Assembly: GCA_947074195.1 (NCBI GenBank)
Contig: CAMTOS010000008.1
Coordinates: forward strand, 1-51,779
Reading direction: 5' to 3'
DNA length: 51,779 nt
DNA from: an uncultured Bacteroides sp.
GTDB taxonomy: Bacteria; Bacteroidota; Bacteroidia; Bacteroidales; Bacteroidaceae
Both the position numbers and the translations under genes were made by a program. Positions 26,221 through 35,522 of this stretch are shown in pieces. Numbering within the stretch: position 1 is the stretch's first letter; each line of letters opens with the position of its first letter. A model generated the notes under the pieces. It was not told the DNA's origin. It saw only the letters and a list, made by a program, of their open reading frames with translations, and ran no database searches.

Positions 26221-26823
26221 ATGGAGAATAATCATATATATCCAATCTTTGACCGAATGCTTAGCCGTGAGGATAAGGAAAATCTTTTGAATCAGCGCGG
26301 ACTTATGATTTGGTTTACTGGTTTAAGTGGTTCCGGGAAAAGCACTATTGCAATTGCTCTTGAACGTGAACTTCATAAAAAAGGATTACTATGCCGTATC
26401 CTGGATGGAGATAATATTCGGACAGGAATTAATAACAATCTTGGCTTTTCTGAGAGTGACAGAATTGAAAATATCAGAAGAATTGCTGAAGTTTCCAAAC
26501 TTTTTGTCGATACAGGCATTATAACTATTGCTGCTTTTATAAGTCCGAATAATGATATTCGAAAAATGGCTTCTGATATCATCGGTAAAGATGATTTTAT
26601 GGAGATTTATATTAGCACACCATTGGAAGAGTGTGAAAAGAGAGATGTGAAAGGCTTATATGCTAAAGCCAGAAAAGGTGAGATCACTAACTTTACAGGA
26701 ATTTCTGCTCCGTTTGAAGCTCCTCAGAAACCGGCATTGTCAATAGATACTTCAAAATTATCTGTAGAAGAATCTGTAAGTGTCTTGTTAGAACTTATTC
26801 TGGATAGAATTAAATTAAATTAG
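26221..26823 (+). CDS. cysC: Adenylylsulfate (APS) kinase
   Basis: Phosphorylates APS to PAPS with ATP. 200 residues with the Walker A loop GLSGSGKST (34-42), the [17 protein letters not shown] segment that binds APS, and the [11 protein letters not shown] helix, all typical of CysC. It stands alone rather than fused to CysN, as it is in some bacteria. It lies between the permease and cysD. PAPS is the sulfate donor for the sulfotransferase in this operon; no PAPS reductase gene is present. Confidence 0.95.
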   Translation: MENNHIYPIFDRMLSREDKENLLNQRGLMIWFTGLSGSGKSTIAIALERELHKKGLLCRILDGDNIRTGINNNLGFSESDRIENIRRIAEVSKLFVDTGIITIAAFISPNNDIRKMASDIIGKDDFMEIYISTPLEECEKRDVKGLYAKARKGEITNFTGISAPFEAPQKPALSIDTSKLSVEESVSVLLELILDRIKLN

Positions 26824-26846
26824 AATTATATATAAAGTTTACTATA

Positions 26847-27758
26847 ATGAAAGAGGAGTATAAATTGAGTCACTTAAAAGAGCTCGAGGCAGAGGCTATT
26901 CATATTATTCGTGAAGTAGCCGCTGAATTTGAAAACCCGGTTATGTTATATAGTATCGGAAAAGATTCTTCTGTAATGGTTAGATTGGCTGAGAAGGCTT
27001 TTTATCCGGGCAAAGTGCCTTTTCCTTTAATGCATATTGATTCTAAATGGAAGTTCAAGGAAATGATTGAATTCCGTGATAAATATGCGAAAGAACATGG
27101 ATGGAATCTTATCGTGGAAAGCAATCAGGAAGCCTTTGAAGCTGGTGTAGGTCCTTTTTCTCACGGTAGTAAAGTTCATACTGATTTGATGAAAACGCAG
27201 GCTTTGCTTGCAGCACTTGACAAGCATAAATTTGACGCAGCTTTTGGCGGTGCTCGTCGTGACGAAGAAAAATCGCGTGCGAAAGAGCGTATTTATTCTT
27301 TCAGAGATAAATTTCATCAATGGGATCCTAAAAATCAGCGACCTGAATTATGGGATATTTATAATGCACGTGTACACAAAGGTGAAAGTATTCGCGTTTT
27401 TCCATTGAGTAACTGGACAGAACTCGATATCTGGCAATATATTCGTTTGGAAAATATTCCGATTGTACCTCTTTATTATTCTAAAGATCGCCCTGTTGTT
27501 GAAATGGATGGTAATTTAATTATGGCGGATGACGAACGTTTACCGGAGAAATATCTTGATCAGGTGAAGATGAGACGTGTACGTTTTCGCACTTTGGGTT
27601 GCTGGCCTTTGACCGGAGCTATTGATAGTGATGCTGAAACAATTGAAGAAATTGTTGAGGAAATGATGGTAACAACAAAAAGTGAACGTACGACTCGTGT
27701 GATTGATTTTGATCAGGAGGCAAGTATGGAACAGAAAAAACGTGAAGGTTATTTTTAA
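26847..27758 (+). CDS. cysD: Sulfate adenylyltransferase subunit 2
   Basis: Small subunit of ATP sulfurylase, forming APS from ATP and sulfate. 303 residues, an ATP-pyrophosphatase fold with the PP-loop YSIGKDSS (35-42) and the family segment [15 protein letters not shown]. It works in a complex with the GTPase CysN encoded 10 bases downstream. Full-length, no anomalies. Confidence 0.96.
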   Translation: MKEEYKLSHLKELEAEAIHIIREVAAEFENPVMLYSIGKDSSVMVRLAEKAFYPGKVPFPLMHIDSKWKFKEMIEFRDKYAKEHGWNLIVESNQEAFEAGVGPFSHGSKVHTDLMKTQALLAALDKHKFDAAFGGARRDEEKSRAKERIYSFRDKFHQWDPKNQRPELWDIYNARVHKGESIRVFPLSNWTELDIWQYIRLENIPIVPLYYSKDRPVVEMDGNLIMADDERLPEKYLDQVKMRRVRFRTLGCWPLTGAIDSDAETIEEIVEEMMVTTKSERTTRVIDFDQEASMEQKKREGYF

Positions 27759-27768
27759 AAAATGAATT

Positions 27769-29205
27769 ATGGCTACAGATAAATTAGATATAAAAGCATT
27801 CCTTGATAAGGATGAACAAAAAGATTTACTTCGTTTTTTAACAGCCGGATCGGTTGACGATGGCAAGTCTACATTAATTGGCCGATTACTATTTGATAGT
27901 AAAAAATTATATGAAGATCAATTGGATGCTCTTGAGCGTGATAGCAAACGTGTAGGAAATGCCGGAGAGAATATTGACTATGCTCTTTTGCTGGATGGTT
28001 TGAAAGCAGAACGTGAGCAGGGAATTACAATTGATGTCGCATACAGATATTTTTCGACTAACAATCGTAAATTTATTATTGCTGATACTCCGGGACATGA
28101 GCAATATACTCGTAATATGATTACTGGTGGTTCAACTGCTAACCTGGCTATTATTCTTGTTGATGCCCGCACCGGAGTAATTACTCAGACTCGTCGTCAT
28201 ACATTTCTAGTTTCACTTCTTGGTATCAAGCATGTAGTTCTGGCTGTAAATAAAATGGACCTTGTTGATTTCTCTGAAGATTGCTTCAATAATATTGTTA
28301 ATGAATATAAGAAGTTTATAGAACCTCTTGATATTCCTGATGTTTATTGTATCCCTTTATCAGCACTGAATGGTGATAATGTGGTTGAGAAATCAGAAAA
28401 TACGCCTTGGTATAAAGGTGTTTCTTTATTGGATTATCTGGAAACTGTGCCTATCGACCGAGATCGTAATTTTTCAAATTTCCGTTTCCCGGTACAATAT
28501 GTGCTTAGACCAAATCTTGATTTCCGTGGATTTTGTGGAACTGTATCGTCGGGTGTTGTGCGTAAAGGTGATGAAGTCATGGCATTACCATCTGGCAAAA
28601 CGTCAAAGATAAAAAGTATTGTTACTTATGATGGAGAACTGGATTATGCATTCCCCCCTCAATCAGTGACTTTGACCCTTGAGGATGAAATTGATGTATC
28701 AAGAGGTGATATGTTGGTTCATGTGGATGACTTACCATTGGTTGACAGAAATTTTGAAGCGATGTTGGTCTGGATGGATGAAGAACCAATGGATGTTACA
28801 AAATCTTTTTTCATTAAACAAACAACAAACACTTGTCGCTCAAGAATTGATTCGATTAAATATAAAGTCGATGTGAATACAATGGAGCATTCAAGTGTTG
28901 ATCATTTGTCTTTAAATGAAATTGGTCATGTGGTAATAACTGCTGCAAAAGAGATCTTCTTTGATTCATATAAACGCAATAAATCTTGCGGTTCATTTAT
29001 TTTAATTGATCCAATCACGAATAATACTTCTGCTGTAGGTATGATTATCAATAGAGTTGATAAAAATGATCTTATTGGTGGTGAAGATTCAATTATAATT
29101 AATCTTTCTGAACTTGGGATTGAAAAAGAGCATTATGCTTCTATTGATAAAATGGTAGAAGAGCTTAAGAAACAAGGAATTATAATTAAGACAATAAAAG
29201 AATAA
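27769..29205 (+). CDS. cysN: Sulfate adenylyltransferase subunit 1 (GTPase)
   Basis: 478 residues, EF-Tu-like: the G1 loop [10 protein letters not shown] (26-35), the [12 protein letters not shown] switch II region, NKMDLVD for guanine recognition, then beta-barrel domains. GTP hydrolysis drives the unfavourable CysD reaction. The protein ends without an APS kinase domain, fitting the separate cysC. 7 bases before the sulfotransferase gene, so co-transcribed. Confidence 0.96.
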   Translation: MATDKLDIKAFLDKDEQKDLLRFLTAGSVDDGKSTLIGRLLFDSKKLYEDQLDALERDSKRVGNAGENIDYALLLDGLKAEREQGITIDVAYRYFSTNNRKFIIADTPGHEQYTRNMITGGSTANLAIILVDARTGVITQTRRHTFLVSLLGIKHVVLAVNKMDLVDFSEDCFNNIVNEYKKFIEPLDIPDVYCIPLSALNGDNVVEKSENTPWYKGVSLLDYLETVPIDRDRNFSNFRFPVQYVLRPNLDFRGFCGTVSSGVVRKGDEVMALPSGKTSKIKSIVTYDGELDYAFPPQSVTLTLEDEIDVSRGDMLVHVDDLPLVDRNFEAMLVWMDEEPMDVTKSFFIKQTTNTCRSRIDSIKYKVDVNTMEHSSVDHLSLNEIGHVVITAAKEIFFDSYKRNKSCGSFILIDPITNNTSAVGMIINRVDKNDLIGGEDSIIINLSELGIEKEHYASIDKMVEELKKQGIIIKTIKE

Positions 29206-29212
29206 TATAAAA

Positions 29213-30319
29213 ATGGGTTTGTTAGAATTTAATAAGCTTCCTATCAATACTTTGGTTGGAGCTGACTGGAAAACATTTAATGCCATTACCAAAGGTCGTG
29301 AGATTGATGATGCTTATAAAGGAAAATATCGTCTGACAAAGGCTGTTTGCCGATTATTATCAACACTTACTCCACTGCAGGATAAGAAATATGCAAAATT
29401 GTTGGCTGATAAACCACTAGAGCATGATCCTGTCTTTATTCTTGGCCATTGGAGAAGTGGTACCACATTTGTTCATAATGTTTTTTCTTGTGATAAACAT
29501 TTTGGATATAATACTACATATCAGACTGTTTTCCCTCATCTGATGATGTCCGGACAACCTTTTTTTAAAAAGAATATGAGTTGGCTGATGCCAGATAAAC
29601 GACCAACCGATAATATGGAGTTGGCCGTAGACTTACCACAGGAAGAAGAGTTTGCATTAGCTAATATGATTCCTTATACTTATTATAATTTTTGGTTCCT
29701 TCCAAAATATCAGCAGGAATATGCTGATAAATATTTGTTGTTTAATGATATTACGGAAGAAGAGCTTAAAGAATTTAAGGAAACATTCACTAAACTGATT
29801 AAGATTTCATTGTGGAATACTAATGGCACTCAGTTTCTGAGTAAGAACCCGCCTCATACAGGACGTGTGAAAGAGCTTGTTAAAATGTTCCCAAATGCGA
29901 AATTCATTTATCTGATGAGAAATCCTTATACTGTATTTGAATCTACTCGTAGCTTTTTTACGAATACGATTCAACCATTGAAGCTACAGGATATTTCTGA
30001 TGCAGAACTTGAGCAGAATATTTTATCGATCTACTCAAAGCTTTATCATAAATATGAAGAAGATAAAAAGTTTATTCCTGAAGGAAATCTGATGGAAATC
30101 AAATTCGAAGATTTTGAAGCTGATGCAATGGGTATGACTGAAAATATTTATAAATCTCTTTCTATACCCGGATTTGATGACGCAAAAGATGCAATTTCAA
30201 AGTATGTTGGAGGGAAAAAAGGATATAAGAAAAATAAGTATACATACGATGATCGTACCATTAAACTGGTACAGGATAATTGGGATTTTGCTTTAAAACA
30301 ATGGGATTATAACCTGTAA
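29213..30319 (+). CDS. PAPS-dependent sulfotransferase
   Basis: 368 residues. The 5'-phosphosulfate loop is GHWRSGTT (78-85), the SKNPPHTGR segment (210-218) contains the conserved Lys/His-Thr-Gly-Arg region of bacterial Sulfotransfer_3-type enzymes, and the 3'-phosphate loop is in FIYLMRNPYTVFEST (231-245). No signal peptide, so cytoplasmic. It transfers sulfate from PAPS to a hydroxyl acceptor. From memory, a related PAPS/sulfotransferase cluster in Bacteroides thetaiotaomicron sulfates steroids such as cholesterol, so a sterol or lipid hydroxyl is a reasonable guess. The acceptor is not shown by sequence. Confidence 0.9.
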   Translation: MGLLEFNKLPINTLVGADWKTFNAITKGREIDDAYKGKYRLTKAVCRLLSTLTPLQDKKYAKLLADKPLEHDPVFILGHWRSGTTFVHNVFSCDKHFGYNTTYQTVFPHLMMSGQPFFKKNMSWLMPDKRPTDNMELAVDLPQEEEFALANMIPYTYYNFWFLPKYQQEYADKYLLFNDITEEELKEFKETFTKLIKISLWNTNGTQFLSKNPPHTGRVKELVKMFPNAKFIYLMRNPYTVFESTRSFFTNTIQPLKLQDISDAELEQNILSIYSKLYHKYEEDKKFIPEGNLMEIKFEDFEADAMGMTENIYKSLSIPGFDDAKDAISKYVGGKKGYKKNKYTYDDRTIKLVQDNWDFALKQWDYNL

Positions 30320-30341
30320 TACTTTTATTAAATATTCAAAG

Positions 30342-31307
30342 ATGAAATCATATATCTGTTTTTTTACTGTATTTGTAAGTGCTGTATCTTTTTTGCCAAA
30401 TAGCATTTGCTCTCAGAATACAGTAGAATTTATACCTTTTGGTAATATGAACCAATGGGTAACACGAGAAATAAAAGAATCATCAATTATTGGCGGTAAA
30501 ACCAAGCAACTATTTGAGATAGGACCGGTTCAAACCATTTCTGGAGCAGATGCTTATGAGAATTTAGGCGGCTCTCCCTGGGGAACTTCTAATGTATTGG
30601 CTAAAGTTGCCGGTATCACAAAAACAAATACTTCTGTTTTTCCTGAGAAAAGAGGTGAAGGATTTAGTGCACGAATGGACACACGAATGGAAAGTGTGAA
30701 AGTGATGGGGCTTGTAGATATAACTGTTTTGGCAGCTGGTTCAGTTTTCCTGGGAACAGTACATGAGCCTATAAAAGGAACAAAAAATCCGAATAAAATG
30801 CTTGGAATGGGTATTCCTTTTACCAAAAAGCCTTCTGCTATACAATATGATTATAAAGTGCAGATGTCTGACCGGAAAAATCGAATTAAAGCTACTGGAT
30901 TTGGAAAACAGACAGAAGTTCAGGGAATTGACTATCCTGCGACTATTTTAACTTTGCAAAAACGCTGGGAGGATTCTAATGGTAACATTTTTGCAAAACG
31001 TGTAGGCACTATGGTCGTTTATTATGATGAAACCACCGGTTGGAATGATAATGCTACATATGAAATTTTATATGGCGATATAACAGCTCATCCTGCATAT
31101 AAAGCTGATAGAATGGCTTTGGGTGTAGATGAACGTTATGCGTTAAATAGTAAAGGTGAAAGTGTGGAAATAAAAGAGATTGGATGGGCAGATGATAATG
31201 AAGAACCTACTCATCTGATATTACAATTTACATCAAGCAATGGTGGGGCATATATCGGATCACCTGGAAATTCTTTTTGGATTGATAATGTTAAATTGAT
31301 ATATTAA
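30342..31307 (+). CDS. Exported PCMD-type protein (putative carbohydrate metabolism domain)
   Basis: 321 residues with a signal peptide ending near NSICSQ. The mature part has the layout of the Bacteroidota PCMD family: FTKKPSAIQYDYKVQ in the middle and a jelly-roll-like C-terminus ending in FWIDNVKLIY (compare xxxDDVxL in the family). Usually predicted to bind or process glycans; no catalytic residues are established. It is 22 bases after the sulfotransferase and before a strong terminator, so it is the seventh gene of the sulfation operon. Why an exported protein belongs there is unexplained. Confidence 0.7.
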   Translation: MKSYICFFTVFVSAVSFLPNSICSQNTVEFIPFGNMNQWVTREIKESSIIGGKTKQLFEIGPVQTISGADAYENLGGSPWGTSNVLAKVAGITKTNTSVFPEKRGEGFSARMDTRMESVKVMGLVDITVLAAGSVFLGTVHEPIKGTKNPNKMLGMGIPFTKKPSAIQYDYKVQMSDRKNRIKATGFGKQTEVQGIDYPATILTLQKRWEDSNGNIFAKRVGTMVVYYDETTGWNDNATYEILYGDITAHPAYKADRMALGVDERYALNSKGESVEIKEIGWADDNEEPTHLILQFTSSNGGAYIGSPGNSFWIDNVKLIY

Positions 31308-31335
31308 TTTCATTTCTTATCGCTTTTTGAAGTTT

Positions 31336-31384
31336 AAGGATTATGAATTATTTCATATGTGAATTAATTCATAATCCTTTTTTG
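31336..31384 (+). terminator. Terminator of the sulfation operon
   Basis: AAGGATTATGAATTA (31336-31350) pairs with its exact complement (31365-31379), followed by TTTTTT, 28 bases after the PCMD stop. Confidence 0.9.
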
Positions 31385-31486
31385 CATTTGGAATTTTAAA
31401 CAATAGCTGCTTTTTGATTGTTAGTAGCAGATAATTTATATTTGTTATATGTATTAGTAAATATATGTCATATAAGTATAAATTTA

Positions 31487-31518
31487 TTTGCTGATTTTGA
31501 AAAATGTATTTATTTTTG
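31487..31518 (+). promoter_or_regulatory. Near-consensus Bacteroidota promoter before the YjbH/DUF3869 cluster
   Basis: TTTG (31487-31490), 20 bases, TATTTTTG (31511-31518): an almost exact -33/-7 pair. The expected start is about 30 bases before the gene at 31557. Confidence 0.65.
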
Positions 31519-31556
31519 CAGCAATTAATGAAGATAGTGTCTAATTATAAAATGTG

Positions 31557-32795
31557 ATGATAAAAGTCTTATGTGAGTTAATCAGCTCAAAATTTAGAAA
31601 TTTACGATATGCTTTTATTATTCTTTTTTGTTTGACTTATCAGTCTTTATTAGGGCAAAATGCAGAGAATACATTAGATATCTTAGTAGATTTGGGTTTC
31701 GAGAATATCTCATGGGATGATACTTCTGATGAACGAGTATATGTTATGGAGAATTCAGCTTACCGATTAAATGGAGTTGGAATTGCCAAAGCAGTTGAAG
31801 TAGTATCAGCCAATGGAATGCCGGATGGAAAGTCTTGCCGGTTGATTTTTCTTAAAAATAATATTCCTCAAATCTCAGTGTGTTTTGATTATCAGGCCTC
31901 AGACTCAATTATTTCACCTCGTGAAGAAGATTGGGATGTGAGTTATGATTTGGGTAAAAATTGGAGAAGTTTTACTCGTGGAAAGAAAATAAATAGTTCG
32001 CTATATAAAGTTGATATTGTTGTTTATCCGGAATTGTCATTAAAAAATCTTGTTATAACACAGGTTTATCAGGTGTTATTCAATATTTCTCCTGCGATAG
32101 AGGTTTCTCTCTGGAAAGGTATGAAGCTTACAGCGCAAGTAGTGTTTCCGGTATATAATGATGGTTATGGTACGCGTGCAGGAAAAATTCACCCGGGATT
32201 TTTAACTATTCAACAATCGGCAAGATTACCTTATAATATATGGGGAACTTTAACCTTAGGTATGTTTAATGCAGGTCGCTATGGGGGAGATTTACATCTT
32301 TTTCATCCGTTTAAAAATGAAAGATTTAGTATAGAAGGGAGAATAGGACTTACATCGACTTACTATTGGGATAAATTTGAATTGGTTTATGGAACCAAAA
32401 AACGATTAACCTGGAATATTGGAGGATCGTTTTACTGGCCAAGATATAATATTCAAATGAGCGCAAAACTTGAGCAGTTTCTTCTCGGTGAGAGGGGTGT
32501 ACGAGTTGATATGATTCGTCATTTCAGATATTGTTCCGTTGGGTTTTATGCCATGAAAGCAGATGGCATAAGAGCTAATGGAGGTTTTCGTTTTCAAGTA
32601 GCCTTACCCCCATATCGGTATAAACGATGTGGATATATTCCGAAAGTTACACCTTCTAAGAATATGGGATTGGCATATAACGCAGGTAATGAACAATATT
32701 ATTACAAAAGCTTCAGGAGTAATCCTGGAGAAAATATAATGCAGTCAAATAGTTTTAATCCATATTTTATTAAATCAGAATTACTAAATTTTTAA
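31557..32795 (+). CDS. C-terminal half of a split YjbH-type outer-membrane protein
   Basis: 412 residues from the ATG at 31557 (GTG one codon earlier is possible), with an unusually long N-region before a signal-like helix ending near LGQ. Two parts: a periplasmic segment (about 40-115) ending in KNNIPQISVCFDYQ, aligned by eye with the middle of E. coli YjbH (LPDGIKTIRITE...MPQV), and a barrel (about 165-370) ending with QFLLGERGVRVDMIRHFR, matching YjbH QYLAGDKGGTLEIAKRF. E. coli YjbH is one chain of about 700 residues; its N-terminal barrel is here a separate gene (34719-35465). Linked to exopolysaccharide export in E. coli; role here inferred. Confidence 0.7.
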   Translation: MIKVLCELISSKFRNLRYAFIILFCLTYQSLLGQNAENTLDILVDLGFENISWDDTSDERVYVMENSAYRLNGVGIAKAVEVVSANGMPDGKSCRLIFLKNNIPQISVCFDYQASDSIISPREEDWDVSYDLGKNWRSFTRGKKINSSLYKVDIVVYPELSLKNLVITQVYQVLFNISPAIEVSLWKGMKLTAQVVFPVYNDGYGTRAGKIHPGFLTIQQSARLPYNIWGTLTLGMFNAGRYGGDLHLFHPFKNERFSIEGRIGLTSTYYWDKFELVYGTKKRLTWNIGGSFYWPRYNIQMSAKLEQFLLGERGVRVDMIRHFRYCSVGFYAMKADGIRANGGFRFQVALPPYRYKRCGYIPKVTPSKNMGLAYNAGNEQYYYKSFRSNPGENIMQSNSFNPYFIKSELLNF

Positions 32796-32806
32796 TTTTA
32801 TCGGAG

Positions 32807-34678
32807 ATGAAAAAGAAAAATTTTTTAAATGGTTTTAATGCGAAAATTGCATTTGCCATTATTGCTCTTACGGGAGTATTATTAACAGGATGTTATAAGG
32901 ACGATGGGCTCGATGTGAATAATCCAGCTGGAAGTGTTGTTCTGCCTGATGCAACATATACAATTAATGGAACTGTGATTGATGGCACTACTGGTGCTCC
33001 AGTTACAACAGACCTTACTGTATCTGTAAATCCAAGTACTAACTTTTCTTTAAAAACTAATTCTTTCACCGCTACAGTTCAACCAGGTGATGTAACAATC
33101 ACTGTTAGTGCTAAGGATTATGAGACAATCACTAAAGTAGTTACTATTAATGCAATTGAAAAAGGACAAGCTGCAGTTTATACTCAGATAATTCCTATGG
33201 TGTCTACAGTTTCGGAACCTACAAGTAAAATTGCTAAATTTGATGTAGATGTAGAAGCATTCCTTGCTGATACAAAAGAACCATTTACTGCATACACTGC
33301 TGCGCTTTATACTGCAGATGGTAATACTTCTGTTGCAATGACTGATGTTGCTGCTGGTGTATATAAATTAGTTGTAACTCCTACAGATACTTCTGTATAT
33401 GAAACTTACACATCTATTATCACTCTTGATGAAGTAGTTGTTCCAGCAGATTTCACTGGTAATCTTAAGAGAACATTTGTAGTTTATATTAACAAAGTAA
33501 CTACACCTGCTGACATGACAACATTTAGCTGTACATTCGAGTCTAATGATGGTAATGGTGCTTACAAAGTTAAAGAAGCTCATTTAACAGAAAATGGTGT
33601 TGTGAAAGTTTCAGGCGCAATGACATCTACAATTTCATATGAAATTGCTACTGATGAAATTGGTGAAAACATTTTTGCTGTTGTTTATACTTATATTGAT
33701 GACTCAAAAACTGAAAGAACAGGACGTGCGATCTTTGCACCTGGTGAAACAACAATTTCTGTAGTAATTAATCCTTCTTCTTCTTATTCAGCTGTAATGG
33801 ACTTTGCTGTAATTGCTGGTAAAGTTGAAGCCGGAACAGAATCATTTGAAGATGCATCAGTTGTTATTGGTAGCGGTATTACTGCAACAGTTAATGGTAC
33901 AGATTTGAACAAACCATTCTCATTGCAACGTGATTTCGCTGAACAAAAGAAAGATGCTGCAACAATCCAGTGCTACATTGGTACTCCTGATAATACAGAT
34001 TTCTCTAGCCCAATTAAGATTGTAATGAATGATGATTATGATAATGAATTAGGCGCTCTTGAATTATTGTATAAGGAAGGTACTGACTGGGTAACTGATG
34101 CTGCTGGTGGTTCTATTACAAGCTCAGGTGATAAATATACAATGAATATCAAACATTTCTCTGAGTTTAAAGCTTCTGTATCTATTACAGTTGATTATAC
34201 TGTGTCAACTGATACAGATTCTCAGACTTTCACAGTTGATAAATTGAATGATTCTGATGAGCAAATTACTGTAGGCGTTAATATTACTACTGTATCTGGT
34301 ACACAATTTAGTGTTTCAGTTGAAGATGCTATTAAAAATGCAGGATTTACTAATGCTGCTGCTATCACAAAAATTGAATCTATCATCAATCAGCATTTGA
34401 CTGCAATGCAAATTCACAATACTGGATTTACATATTCTACAGAAACTGTAAACGTGCCTGTGCCAGCATATACACGTTTTGATTCTTATGATAGAGTATA
34501 TACTTACACAGTTCGTGATTTCAAAATTACAATCAACGGTAAAGAAATTAGCTTCACTGCAACAACTGCTGTTAAAACAGAACTTACTAATGTACAAACC
34601 ACTTATGTAGGACACGGCCACGGTCATGGTCATGGTAATGGCAATCTTGCTGGTGGTGGTATCATTGATGCAGAATAA
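32807..34678 (+). CDS. DUF3869-type lipoprotein with Ig-like repeats and His-Gly tail
   Basis: 623 residues. Lipobox LLTGC, Cys29, with Tyr-Lys-Asp after it; then several Ig-like/beta domains rich in Thr, Val and Ser (the first opens YTINGTVIDGTTGAPVT, a carboxypeptidase-regulatory-like repeat); then a C-terminal segment with a HGHGHGHG run (about 610-617) and LAGGGIIDAE at the very end. This composition recalls the DUF3869 family, of which a Bacteroides member was crystallised and described as pore-forming-toxin-like. Assignment by memory, not search. It lies between the two YjbH halves and probably acts at the outer membrane. Confidence 0.65.
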   Translation: MKKKNFLNGFNAKIAFAIIALTGVLLTGCYKDDGLDVNNPAGSVVLPDATYTINGTVIDGTTGAPVTTDLTVSVNPSTNFSLKTNSFTATVQPGDVTITVSAKDYETITKVVTINAIEKGQAAVYTQIIPMVSTVSEPTSKIAKFDVDVEAFLADTKEPFTAYTAALYTADGNTSVAMTDVAAGVYKLVVTPTDTSVYETYTSIITLDEVVVPADFTGNLKRTFVVYINKVTTPADMTTFSCTFESNDGNGAYKVKEAHLTENGVVKVSGAMTSTISYEIATDEIGENIFAVVYTYIDDSKTERTGRAIFAPGETTISVVINPSSSYSAVMDFAVIAGKVEAGTESFEDASVVIGSGITATVNGTDLNKPFSLQRDFAEQKKDAATIQCYIGTPDNTDFSSPIKIVMNDDYDNELGALELLYKEGTDWVTDAAGGSITSSGDKYTMNIKHFSEFKASVSITVDYTVSTDTDSQTFTVDKLNDSDEQITVGVNITTVSGTQFSVSVEDAIKNAGFTNAAAITKIESIINQHLTAMQIHNTGFTYSTETVNVPVPAYTRFDSYDRVYTYTVRDFKITINGKEISFTATTAVKTELTNVQTTYVGHGHGHGHGNGNLAGGGIIDAE

Positions 34679-34718
34679 ATTTTAAAAGTAGAAAGCATAA
34701 TAGGCTATCTTATTGATA

Positions 34719-35465
34719 ATGGGTAAAAAACGTATATTAACGGCACTTTTGATTTTATGGTTGCCTATTATGCTCTCAGCTCAAAGTACTTATGGTACAA
34801 CAGGATTATTACATGCTCCCGATGCTTTAATGCAAAAGGATAAGACGGTAATGTTGGGTTTTAATTTTTTAAATCAAAATCTTACTCCGCCTACCTGGTA
34901 CTATCATACGTATAATTATTACCTGAATATTACTATTCTGCCTTTTCTCGAAGTTGCATATACGTGTACTTTGTTTAAAGCAGAGGCATTAGGATTAAAA
35001 CCTTATGGTTATTCAGGTTTTACAAATCAAGATCGTTATTTCTCTTTGAAGTTGAGACTTCTTAAAGAAGGGCAATTTTGGAAATACATGCCAGCTATTG
35101 CAGCCGGAACATCGGATCCTTTTACATCTTCAGGTTCTACAATTGCATCTGAAAAAGGTAATGGATATTTCAATCGATTTTATGTGGCAGCAACAAAGCA
35201 TGTGAATATCGGAGAACAAAATTTTGCTGTGAGTTTATCATACTTATATAATAGACGAATTGAGTATAAATTAAACGGATTAGCAGCCGGTATTTCTTAT
35301 ACGCCATCTTTTGCACCTGATTTGAATGTTATTGCTGAATATGATTCGAAGAACTTCTCAATGGGAGCTAAATATTTATTTTTTCGACATATACAAGCTC
35401 ATTTTGTAATGCAAAAAATGAAATATTTTACTGGTGGTTTTATGGTTAAGTTTTGTTTGAAATAA
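34719..35465 (+). CDS. N-terminal half of a split YjbH-type outer-membrane protein
   Basis: 248 residues from the ATG at 34719 (a TTG two codons upstream is less likely), with signal peptide MGKKRILTALLILWLPIMLSAQ. Right after cleavage comes YGTTGLLHAPDA, the counterpart of GGVGLLQTPTA at the start of E. coli YjbH, then beta strands covering only the first barrel (about 220 residues), ending in FMVKFCLK. Family name YjbH/YbjH; related GfcD acts in group 4 capsule secretion. Its missing C-terminal half is encoded three genes earlier (31557-32795). It is 40 bases after the DUF3869 gene. Confidence 0.8.
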   Translation: MGKKRILTALLILWLPIMLSAQSTYGTTGLLHAPDALMQKDKTVMLGFNFLNQNLTPPTWYYHTYNYYLNITILPFLEVAYTCTLFKAEALGLKPYGYSGFTNQDRYFSLKLRLLKEGQFWKYMPAIAAGTSDPFTSSGSTIASEKGNGYFNRFYVAATKHVNIGEQNFAVSLSYLYNRRIEYKLNGLAAGISYTPSFAPDLNVIAEYDSKNFSMGAKYLFFRHIQAHFVMQKMKYFTGGFMVKFCLK

Positions 35466-35522
35466 AACTTTAATAGTCTATTTATAGTTTGAAAGACATT
35501 TGATATTTAAATAGTAAGTAAA

